Assembly: GCA_963767645.1 (NCBI GenBank)
Contig: CAVYEW010000010.1
Location: 620,001 to 684,000, forward strand
Reading direction: 5' to 3'
DNA: 64,000 nucleotides
DNA from: DATFDN01 sp963767645
GTDB lineage: Bacteria > Pseudomonadota > Alphaproteobacteria > Acetobacterales > Acetobacteraceae
The notes under the pieces are model-generated. The model worked only from the letters and a program-made list of their open reading frames with translations. It had not been told where the DNA came from and made no database searches. Every line of letters starts with the position of its first letter. Position 1 is the stretch's first letter. This document shows, in pieces, positions 19,798-28,983 of the stretch. Position numbers and translations under genes: made by a program.

Positions 19798-21183
19798 ATG
19801 ACTGCTGAGGATCAGGCGATCCATTCGATTTGGGACAGTTTGCTGGCCTACATTGATGACGGGAATGTCATTCCTATCATTGGCGCCGAGTTGCTGGAAA
19901 TCCAGCACGCTGGGCAGAGCAAGCCACTTTATCGCTATGTTGCGGAACGTCTGGCTCAGCGTCTGCTTCCTCCCGGCGAGACCCTGCCGCAGAACCCGAC
20001 GCTCAATGACGTGGTCTGCCAATACCTGCATAGGCCCGCTCCCCGGATCCATGACGCATTTACGGGCGTGCGCGCGATCATGAAGGAGGCCGCCTTCAGC
20101 CGCCCGAGGTGCTCAAGAAGCTCGCGCGCATCGAGCCATTCAACCTGTTCGTGACACTCACTTTCGATTCGCTACTAAAGAGCGCCATCGATCAGGTCCG
20201 TTTCGAGGGCGAAAACCGCACTGTCGAGCTGGCCTATTCTCCTGGACGTGCCGATGACTTGCCTAGGCCCAAGGAGCAGCTTCGGACCCCTGTCGTGTAT
20301 CACTTGTTCGGCAAGGTCTCCTCTGCACCCGAATACGTCGTAACAGATGAAGATATTTTGGAATTCCTCTGTCACATTCAACCGTGGTCGCGCCGCCCCA
20401 ACCTGCTCTTCGACGAGCTGAAGCGCAATCACCTTTGTTCATAGGGTGTAACTTTTCAAATTGGTTGGCTCGGTTTTTCATCCGCACGACCAAGAGCAGG
20501 CAATTGTCCCAGCAGCGCGCCGAGATGGAGGTGCTGGTCGACCAAGTGGCTACGCAAGATGGCAGGCTGGTCGTGTTCCTGGAGCGTTTCAGCTACGGAA
20601 CACGCATCATCCCGAGTTCAGCGGTAGAATTCATCACCGAGCTAGAGGCGCGCTATGTTCAGCATCTGGCCCGTTCCGGCGGCTCGGCACGGCCGCCGAG
20701 TCCAGCGGCGGTTGCGGAGCCAGCGGACCCGACCGTGCCGCCGGGAGCCGTGTTCATCAGCTATGCCAGCGAGGATTATGAAGCTGCCGCCCGCCTGCAG
20801 GAAAGTCTGGAAGGTTTTGGAGTTGAGGCCTGGTTCGACAAGGCTCAGTTGAAGGCCGGCGACAAATTTGCGACCAAAATCCGCAGAGGCATCGAGCGCT
20901 GCTCATGCTTCGTTCCTCTCATTTCGGCCAATTCGGTAGGGCGCCGGGAAGGCTTTTTTCGCAAGGAATGGCGATGGGCGCAGGACCGCGCTCAAGGATT
21001 CGACGATGCTGAGCAGTTCATCATGCCCGCGGTCATTGACGACACCGACCACGATGGCGGGGAAATACCGAGCTGTTCAGGGAGTTGCAGTGGACCTGGC
21101 TGCAAGATGGCGAGGCCACCCAGCAATTCGCCAGATCGCTAAGCCGCAAGCAACGAGATTACCGCAAGCCCATCAGCAGGTAG
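19798..21183 (+). pseudogene. SIR2-TIR two-domain protein (three frame changes)
   Basis: The reconstructed protein is about 461 residues. Residues ~1-250 form a SIR2_2-type domain: GNVIPIIGAELLEI, EPFNLFVTLTFDSLLKSA, VVYHLFGKVSSAPEYVVTDE and HLLFIGCNFSNWLARFF. Residues ~316-440 form a TIR domain: AVFISYASEDYEAAARLQES, VEAWFDKAQLKAGD and a likely catalytic Glu in GFFRKEWRWA. Both domain types bind or cleave NAD+. In the SIR2 part the usual Asn of the TTNYD motif is Thr (TLTFD), while the later His is kept. Frame changes near 20100, 20432 and 21078 each need one base. It ends 4 bp before the nSTAND gene, so they form one operon. Confidence 0.75.
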
Positions 21184-21187
21184 AACG

Positions 21188-24100
21188 ATGATTTCCGCGC
21201 CACAGCTTGATGTCCAAAATCCGTGGCCGGGTCTCCTCCCTTTCAGTGAAGCGTCGGAACGCTATTTCCACGGCCGCGAGGCGGAAGCCGAGCACTTGCT
21301 GCGCTTGGTGCAGCGCCAGACACTCACGGTGCTGTTCGGCAAGTCCGGCCTTGGAAAGACATCCTTGCTGCTGGCCGGACTGTTCCCGCGCCTGCGCGCC
21401 GAACACTTTTTGCCAATCTATATTCGGCTCGAATTGCAGGACGGCGCAAGCGATCCGCAGCACCAGGTGTGGGCAGCACTGGCCGATAACATACAGTGGC
21501 ATCGCATCGACGGCCGCGACCGAAACGAAGGCGAGACGCTATGGGAGTACTTCCATGTCCACGACGCGGATTTCTGGGATAGGCGAAACCGGCTGGTGAC
21601 TCCGTGCTGGTGTTCGACCAGGTCGAGGAGCTATTCACTGTCGCAGACCCCGCGCGTATTCAGCCGCTGCTCGATTCCATCGGCGATCTGGTCGAGAACC
21701 GTGTGCCGGATAGCGTCCGGCATGCCCTGGACGCGCATCCAGAGCGAGCACCGCTGTTTGATTATGGACGCGAAACCTGCAAAGTTCTGCTGAGCTTCCG
21801 GGAAGACTTCCTGCCCGAGTTCGAACGGCTGCGCCCCCGCATGCCCTCGCTTGCCGACGAGCGCATGCGACTGGCACCGATGAACGGACGCCAAGCGCGC
21901 GATGCTATCCTTGCCGCCGGCGGCCATCTCTTCGCGCCAGGCATTGCCGAACGGATTATTGGCTTTGTCGCTGGCAGCAGCGAATCGGTCACGCAATCGG
22001 CGCTCGGCGAGGCCGAGCTTGAACGGATGGAGGTCGAGCCCGCGCTGCTGAGCGTGGTTTGCCGGGAGCTGAACAATAAGCGGTTGCAGTCAGGGGCTGA
22101 GGAGATCACCTGCGCTGCTGGCCGGCACTCCCGGCGAGATCATCGAGGACTTCTACAATCCGCCGACGCCGACGTGGACGAAGCGGCGCGCCATTCATCG
22201 AGGATCAGCTCATTACCTCGGCCGGCTTCTCGACAGCCGCGCGCTGGCCGACGCGTTGGCCAGCCTGGAGTAACGCGCTCGGTGATCGACCGGCTGGTGG
22301 AGCGCCGGGTTACCCGGCTCGAGGAACGCCTCGGCGCGCTGCGCGTGGAGCTGACCCATGACCGGCTGAGCCGGTGATCCGCCGCCGGCGCGATCGCCTA
22401 CGCCAGGAAAAGGCCGAGCGGATCGTCCCGAACAGGCCGCCACGGAGATACGGCGTGAACGGAGCAGCGTGAGGCGCAGGAACGGCTCGTGGCGGAAGCG
22501 AACGCCCGCGCGCGAGAGGCGCGACGCAAGTTTGTACGCATGCGGGTTCTGGCGGGGGTCGCAGCAAGTTTGTTGGTGGTCGCCGCCGGTGGGTTTGCGT
22601 GGGCATGGGTGAGCGAATGCTTTGATCAGAAATTTGGCGAAGGCGGAGGAGAACGCGCGCTCAGCCGATCGGCAGAAACATAACGCGGAACAGAACGCCA
22701 AAATCGGGGAGGATCGGCTGCGGCTCGCCATCAGGGGGGAGCAAAGACGTAAATCTACTTTAAATAACCTTAGCGAGGTCGTATCAAACCCGGTGTGGCG
22801 CGTACGATGCTTGAAAACGCGCGTGAGACGTTTGCAAGCCGCCTGTCGAAAATGTCAGTCCAGACATTCTGCGTGGCGAGTTTATTATTTGCTGCGATGA
22901 CTAAACTTATGAAGATCGGCGACTAGGGGCTGTTGCAAGCCGCACAGAAATGAAAGCGTTTGCCGAGAAGCTGGCGGTAGCAGCAACTGACGATGTTGGT
23001 GGAAAGCATGCAGTGATAATCGCGCACGCCATCTCGGCGGATACTCGGTCTGACTGGTGATCTTCGGAATCCGAAGCGGGATCTAGATTGGCCTGGATGC
23101 TTGAAGAGATGTAAAAGTCAGAAACTCAGGGGAACCGCAAGAATCGACGGAGAATTATCTGAAGTAATTGGCTCCGCATCTGGCGGCCAAGTTCTTTCCT
23201 TCCGACACAAATGGACTGATGCCTCCACCCAAAACCGCCAGGCGATCAGTGTCCTAAGGAGGATTGCCATGAGCACGGGAAGCCCAAGCAGATTGAACCG
23301 ATGCTTCGTCATGCTCTGGCTTCAACATTATCAGCAGGGAGATTTAGAGGCCGCGTTAAGAGTGTGTGGTGACACAGAAGTCTATAAATCAAGTGAAAGA
23401 GAATGCCGGTAATATTGGATTAGACGAATCTCTCGCATACATTAATATAATCAAAGCCGAAGCCCTTTTTTCGCAAGGTGATCTGGAGGCGGCACAGAAG
23501 GATCATGCCTCGGCAGGTACCCTGACGACAGAATTGATGAAGCGTGGGTTCGACACATCAATTACTCTTCCTTTTTGGGTCTGCCAAGAGGCCGAGTTCC
23601 AGCGCAGTCGAGGCAATCTGGATGGTGCGCTCAAGACCTATCGCACCTGGATCAGTTTTAGAGCCAAAGGTCAAGGGCAATCAGCCAAGTTCCAAGTGGT
23701 TGGTCTCCTCCTGGTCTGGGACAAACTCATGTTGCTGCCATCCACCTGTCACAACAATACATCGAGCAGAGCCGCACGGAGGACGAGGCCGCAATAGCCG
23801 TTAGCCGCCAGTTTGCGGCCAAAGACCCATCGGACCCTGAAGCACAGGAATTCCAGGCTAAGGCCTATTTGGCCTGGGCGATACCAGCAAGCGGCGGGGA
23901 ACGCCGCGGCCGGACTCGATGATTACAAAGCGGGCCTCGCCATCATGCGCCTCTGGTCGACTCGCATCCCACGGACGCGGTGTGGCGCATAACCTCGCAA
24001 CGGCAGAGCCCACGGAAGGCACACTCCGCCTCGCGTCCAGCGACGCCGAGGGTGGCATGACTGATCTCCACGCAGCCGAAAGCACGCTTGTCGCTCTCAC

Positions 24101-24190
24101 TACCAAAGATCCGAGTAACGTAAAATGGCGCAAAGATCTGGACGACTTGCGCCAACAGCTTGCTTCAAGCACGAAGTCGCTAAAGGAAGT
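21188..24190 (+). pseudogene. nSTAND-type ATPase with TM helix and TPR-like C-terminus (multiply broken)
   Basis: The start, MISAPQLDVQNPWPGLLPFS, with FHGREAEAEHLLRLVQ, is that of the nSTAND1 family. Walker A is FGKSGLGKTSLLLAG and, after a frame change near 21603, Walker B is VLVFDQVEELFTV; a sensor-like SFREDFLPEFERL follows. The winged-helix part (GEIIEDFY, IEDQLITSAGF, VIDRLVERRVTRLEERLG, VELTHDRLS) is spread over several frames between 22110 and 22377. A basic helix and one membrane segment (RVLAGVAASLLVVAAGGFAW, ~22540-22610) follow. The rest (22.7-24.2 kb, AT-richer) has TPR-like units such as QGDLEAAQKDHASAG and RGNLDGALKTYRTW. At least five breaks suggest real decay. The exact end is uncertain. 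Confidence 0.7.
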
Positions 24191-25840
24191 TCACTTTCTA
24201 ATCTTGATAAGCTCCCGCCAGTCGGAGACCTCGGCCAACATCACTGCACGGGTACCCGGGTGGCGCGCCCCAGCGCTTGAAGCAAAACGAGGATCTTCGC
24301 GACATCCTTTCGAGCTCGAAGTAATTGCACCATGGTTCGATAACGCTGGCCCAGGCGCGGATCCTCGGCCTGGGCCCGCAAGCCCATGCAGATCGGAGCA
24401 AGCGCGGGAAGAACGAGGCTGGCTTCGTCCAGGGGCGTCCGCCAAGCCTCGGGCGCCCCCGTCATGAAAGCCACCGCACGAACGTTACAGCGATGAAACC
24501 AGCGGTGAACAGCATGTAGGCCAGCCGCTCGAGCCGGCGGCCGGTCACGGCGAACCGTTCACACCGCGGCCCAGAATCCGATTTGCCATCGATCTCGCGG
24601 CCGAACACCTGTGCCGCTGTGGACACATACCGGGCGTCAACCTTGGCCGACACCAGCCCCAAGGAGCGGACAGAGGCACGCACGTACCCATGCCGCCCAG
24701 TCGGTCAATGCCGGACCTTCGAAGGGAGGTGGTCTCGGCAGGTTCACCGTGCTGCTGAACAGGGCGAGATACCGTGCTTGGCGCAAATGCTCAGCGATGA
24801 AGCGATAGTCAAGGAAGCGCTGATGCCAACGCACTCTGATTCGTAGCGAAACCAGGAAATTCGCCAAGCCAGGCAATTGAAGAGGAAGCCAAGCGACCTC
24901 GAGGAGTCCGATCCGAAGGAGCTGACAAAGGCACCCAGGACTGCGGGCAAGAATAGGCCGGATCGCGGGACCGAGGCCGACCGGTAGAAATTGGCATATC
25001 TGACGGCAAGCTCATCGGCCGCGAGGAGCGCGGGCCCCATATGGGCCGGGAGCCGTGCCGCCGCTGCTCCCGCATCGCCCAAACCGATCTGATTCTCCGG
25101 CGGAGCGCCGACCGCCGGCTCTACCACTCTGCTACCCACAAGCAAAACGTGTCCGAATTGGGGTAAAGGACGCCGGCCCAGCGGCCCGCCTCCTCGACTT
25201 TTCCGGTGAAGGACGTCTGAGGAGAGGAGCCGCTGGAGGCAGGGCGGTTCGCCGAACCGCCGCGCCGCCGCACCCAGTCGGAACAGCCGCATGGGCAGAG
25301 TTTCCAGCAGTGCCTCTTGCCAATCGGCAGATCTCCCAGTCCCGGGTGGCACATTACGTGGGAAGCGGCGGGGTCGATAAGGATAAGCGGAACGCCCGTT
25401 CCTCTGCCTTAACGGCAATCATCCGGGCCGTTCCGCCAATGCCGCGCGGGGGCAACCCGTCCCAGATCGCCATCATCAGCTCGCTCTCGTTCAAACGATG
25501 ACTTGGCCCGCTGCGCGGTAAGCTGCGGCTTCCGCCTTGGCGGGCGCCGTCCAGCTCGAGAACGGAACTCGCCTTCGCGAGAGTTCGGGAACTTGCGTGC
25601 AAAGCATCGTCTTAATTCGGCCTCATAGGCCTCCCGGTGAAAGGGCAACGGCGGGGCTAGCTCGGAGCTGAGCGCGAGCGCCTGCCAAGTCGTCAGCCGT
25701 CAGCACCTTCGGTGAGCGCCGAAAAGCAGCGCAAAACCGGATACCCGGGCAGAAAAGTGGAACGGCGGAAGCCTGATCGATGGCAGCGGTTTCGCCCACG
25801 ACCGATCCGATGCGCCGCACACGTCATGGAGAAGACTCAT
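24191..25840 (-). pseudogene. SLOG-domain protein with C-terminal membrane helices (multiply broken)
   Basis: Pieces of one protein can be followed on the minus strand in changing frames. SSVLELDGAR and SELMMAIWDGLPPRGIGGTA (~25430-25545) form the nucleotide-binding core typical of SLOG/LOG-like sensor domains. Next come DELAVRYANFYRSA and two hydrophobic stretches, then RWHQRFLDYRFIAEHLRQAR (~24770-24830), DARYVSTAAQVFGREIDG, LERLAYMLFTAGFIAVTFVR and PLDEASLVLPALAPICMGLR. It ends SDWRELIKIRK at 24191. The layout (sensor plus about four helices) matches SLOG-associated membrane effectors in nucleotide-signal conflict systems. It is convergent with the nSTAND gene. The N-terminus is too damaged to place. 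The family call is by motif memory only. Confidence 0.55.
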
Positions 25841-26039
25841 TCAGCCGGGGAAGATCGGCCTGCGGGGCACGATGGCCACAATGCCAACTTGCACGGTTAA
25901 CTGAAAACCGGGCTGAAAAGAAGCGGATTCGATGCGTGCCCGTAGGGATGGCTCATGCATCATGTCCGCCGTCATGCCTATCCTATGCCAGAGTCATCCG
26001 ATCCACGCGTCTCGTCTTCTTACCCTCGGGGCCTACTTT

Positions 26040-26310
26040 CGGAGCTGCGAGCCCGCCGTCAGCCACCCCAGCCGGCGAGGCCGTCCGCCAAGCCATAGCA
26101 TGCGTCCATTCCCAAGAACTCCCGAGGCCGACGCGACTTCTAGAACTTCCAGCCCGTCCCGGCGCCGCCCCGGGATCGACGTGGTGATGGCCATGGATGT
26201 CGAGGCGCGCGCGCATCCCCCGCGCCAAGTCATCGATCACTGCATTGCCCATCGGATGGCTCCCCGGCGCCTCGTGCGTGACCAGGATGTCGGCGCGTAA
26301 CCCGCCAGGC
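26040..26310 (-). pseudogene. Decayed 3' fragment of a metallophosphoesterase gene
   Basis: LRADILVTHEAPGSHPMGNA, VIDDLARGMRARLDIHGHHH and, in another frame, DGLEVLEVASASGVLGNGRM match the C-terminal third of the intact metallophosphoesterase at 32378-33199 almost residue for residue. The DNA includes a nearly 50-base identical block. Similarity stops at about 26298, where the intact gene continues. It lies directly downstream of the histidine kinase gene on the same strand. The fragment lacks the N-terminal metal motifs and cannot be functional. Confidence 0.8.
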
Positions 26311-26334
26311 GGCCGAGCGAACGGCATTCCCGGG

Positions 26335-28073
26335 TCAGCTCTCCGCCAGCACGCGTCTGATCTTCGCGGCGAGGGCGGCCATGGCGAACGGCTTGGTCAT
26401 CACGTGCATGCCGCGTCCAGATGGCCGTGGCTGACCACCGCGTTCTCGGCGTAGCCGGTGATGAACAGCACCTTCAGCCCCGGGCGCCGCGCGCGGGCCG
26501 CATCCGCCACCTGCCGGCCGTTCATCCGCCGGGCAGACCCACGTCGGTGACCAGCAGGTCGATCCTGGCGCTGATCGCATCACCTGCAGCCCGGACCGCC
26601 CATCCGCCGCTTCGATCGCGGTGTAGCCGAGTTCCTCCAGCACGTCGGTCACCAGCATCCGCACCGTCGGCTCGTCGTCCACCACCAGCACCGTCTCGCT
26701 CGCCTCGACCCGGCCGGGCGCGGCCAGCTCGGCCACAAAGCCGGTCCGCTCCGCTCGGCCGTGTGCCGGGGCAGATAGAGGCGCACCGTCGCGCCCTGGC
26801 CCGGCTCGGAGTAGATGCGCGCCTGGCCGCCGGACTGCCGGGCAAAGCCGTAGATCATCGACAGGCCGAGGCCGGTGCCCATGCCGATCGGCTTGGTGGT
26901 GAAGAACGGATCGAAGGCGCGCGCGATGACGTCGGGCGGCATGCCGATGCCGGTGTCGCTGACGCAAAGCGTGACATACTGGCCGGGCGGCAGGTCGCGC
27001 TCGCGCGCCGCCCGCTCGTCCAGCCACATGTTGGCGGTCTCGATGGTCAGCTTGCCGCCGTCCGGCATGGCGTCGCGGGCGTTGATGCACAGGTTCAGCA
27101 GCGCGTTCTCGAGCTGGTTCGGGTCGACCAGCGTGGTCCACAGGCCGACCGCGACCACGTCTCCAACGTGATCGCCGGTCCGACGGTGCGCCGGATCAGC
27201 TCCTCCATGCCCGCGATCAGCCGGTTCACGTCGGTGGGACCTGGGATCGAGCGTCTGCCGGCGCGAAAAGGCCAGCAACCGGTGCGTCAGCGCCGCGGCG
27301 CGGCTGGCGGCGCCCTGGGCGGCGGTGATATAGCGGTCGACGTCCCTGAGCCGACCCTGCGCCACGCGGGTCTGCAGCAGCTCCAGGCTGCCGGAGATGC
27401 CGGTCAGCAGGTTGTTGAAATCATGCGCCAGGCCGCCGGTGAGCTGGCCGACCGCCTCCATCTTCTGCGCCTGGCGCAGCGCCTCCTCGACCCGCTCGCG
27501 CTCGGCGATCTCCCCCACAAGGCGGGCGTTGGCCTAGGCCAGCTCCCGCAGGTGAAGCTTCTGCTCGGTCAGGTCGGTGAGCACGCCGCATAGCAGGGTC
27601 GTGTCCTCGCGCTGCAGGAGGCTCAGCGAGAGATAGACCGGTAGCCGCTTGCCGTACCCGGTGCACAGGGTGAGCTCGCTTCGCGCGCCGATCCGCTTCG
27701 CTTCGTCCAGCAGCCGGACGAAGTCCGCCACATCGTCCGCCAGCACGAAGGGCTGCAGCTTCTGCCCGATCACTCGCTCCTGCGGGGCGCCGAGCATGGT
27801 GGCGAGACGGCGGTTGCAGTAGAGCACGGTGCCATCCTCGCCAAGCGTGACGGCTCCTTCCTGCATCTGCTCGATCAGGACGCGATACGGACGATCGGCG
27901 CTTTCCAGCGTGTAGACCCGGTGTTCCTCCGACCGGTCGCTGACCACTACCGCGTCGATGGCGCCGCGCCGGATGGCGTCGAGCGTGTCCTCGCTCTCCT
28001 GGAGCCGGGCTTCCAGATCCCGGATGCGCTCGCTCAGCGCCGCGTCGTCGGCCGCTATCCGCTCAGGGATCAT
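26335..28073 (-). pseudogene. PAS-histidine kinase-receiver hybrid of the kai operon (stop codon plus frame changes)
   Basis: The N-terminal part ([20 protein letters not shown]) has a coiled coil, then a PAS domain (MQEGAVTLGEDGTVLYCNRR). An in-frame TAG at 27534-27536 interrupts LRELA/ANARLVGEIAERE. The kinase part follows in the same frame: H-box LTGGLAHDFNNLLTGI, N-box [18 protein letters not shown]-boxes [12 protein letters not shown] and [15 protein letters not shown] stretch near 27175-27240 is out of frame. Near 26750 and again in the receiver the frame changes: VLVVDDEPTVRMLV, LLVTDVGLPGG and a late Lys in MTKPFAMAALAAKI. Gene order kaiC-kaiB-kaiB-kinase makes it the likely output kinase of the Kai system. 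The start overlaps kaiB by 11 bp. Confidence 0.82.
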
Positions 28074-28392
28074 GGCTGTCCGACGACGGCAGCGGAGCCA
28101 GGTCGAGACCACGCAGCACCCGGTCGGTTTCGGACAGGTCGCCGACGATGCGCCGGATCGGCTGCGGCAAAAGCTTCACCAGGGTCGGCGCCGCGATGAC
28201 CTGGTATTGCTCGGCAAGTTCGGGCTGCTGATAGATGTCGATGACTTCTAGGTCGACCTGTCCCGCGAGCTGCTCGTCGCAGACGCGCCGCAGGTTGGCG
28301 ATCGCCCGCTGCGACCGCAGCGTGCTTCCCGCAACGAACAGCCGCAGCCGGTAGGCGATTGGGGGCACCGAGGCCTCTCCATCGCCGGTCAA
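28063..28392 (-). CDS. kaiB: KaiB family protein, downstream copy
   Basis: A 109-residue thioredoxin-like Kai[21 protein letters not shown], then [20 protein letters not shown] and [20 protein letters not shown]. In cyanobacteria KaiB binds the CI ring of KaiC and recruits kinases. In proteobacteria the KaiBC pair without KaiA is linked to daily or stress timing. Its ATG overlaps the stop of the upstream kaiB copy (ATGA) and its own stop lies inside the kinase start region, so the genes are tightly coupled. It is intact, unlike kaiC and the kinase. It differs clearly from the other copy, so they are old paralogues. Confidence 0.92.
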   Translation of the reverse strand: MTGDGEASVPPIAYRLRLFVAGSTLRSQRAIANLRRVCDEQLAGQVDLEVIDIYQQPELAEQYQVIAAPTLVKLLPQPIRRIVGDLSETDRVLRGLDLAPLPSSDSHDP

Positions 28393-28730
28393 GCGGAAAT
28401 GGCCTTAGGCCGTATGTCGAGGCCGACCAGGACTTTCTCGGTATTCGACAGGTCGCCGATGATCCGTTTCAGCGGCACCGGCAGCCGGCGGACCAGAGTG
28501 GGGATCGCGAGGATCTGGTCGCCCGCCGCCAGCTTCGGGTTTTGCAGGAGGTCGATCACCTCGATCTCGTACCGTCCGGCCAGATGCTGTTCGCAGACGC
28601 GCTTGAGGTTGGCCATGGCGGCGAGCGACTTGATCGTCTGGCCGGCCACGTAGAGGCGCAGGTGGTAATGACCGGGATCGGCGTCGGCGTCCGGCGTTTG
28701 CTCCACCGGCCGCTGATCCTCGCGGCTCAT
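28389..28730 (-). CDS. kaiB: KaiB family protein, upstream copy
   Basis: A 113-residue KaiB paralogue: [40 protein letters not shown] and [20 protein letters not shown]. The first 18 residues are an acidic, Pro-containing tail absent from the downstream copy. The ATG at 28730 is chosen because it gives a compact protein; the upstream open frame has no similarity. It lies between kaiC (253-bp gap with a REP-like hairpin) and the second kaiB. Two kaiB copies beside one kaiC are seen in several proteobacteria and may let one copy act on KaiC and the other on the kinase (inference). Confidence 0.92.
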   Translation of the reverse strand: MSREDQRPVEQTPDADADPGHYHLRLYVAGQTIKSLAAMANLKRVCEQHLAGRYEIEVIDLLQNPKLAAGDQILAIPTLVRRLPVPLKRIIGDLSNTEKVLVGLDIRPKAISA

Positions 28731-28813
28731 GCCAACCGCCCTTGGCACCGCCCCATTTTCGTTGCTTCGACCTCTCCCGGCACTTTCAAGGTCCTGCTCG
28801 CGCTCCTCGCGAG

Positions 28814-28875
28814 CATCCACGGCGTCACTCGCCGTAACAAAGGCGTGGATGGCCGTGACAAGCACGGGCATGACG
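28814..28875. repeat. Degenerate REP-like palindrome between kaiC and kaiB
   Basis: Arms CATCCACG and CGTGGATG with a 22-base centre, followed by GGCCGTGACAAGCACGGGCA and then TGACG. It resembles the palindrome at 8801-8887 and may act as an mRNA hairpin or partial terminator inside the kai operon. Confidence 0.55.
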
Positions 28876-28983
28876 ATGAAACCAAGGCCACCATCATGGC
28901 GTGAGAAACTTGGCAGTCGCGAACTGGATCTCGAACCGGACAGCCGTGGGACAGGAGCGCGGAATGGCAACGGGCCGTTGCAG

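Noticed and set aside
22925..22950. GGGGCTGTTGCAAGC resembling the end of some insertion sequences
   Set aside because: No partner end or transposase piece was found within 2 kb, so I do not call an element.
25080..25145. tRNA-like stretch on the minus strand (TAGCAGAGTGGTAGAGC)
   Set aside because: Only a D-arm-like segment is present; no T-loop (GTTCGAATCC type) or paired acceptor stem follows. It lies within the broken SLOG gene.
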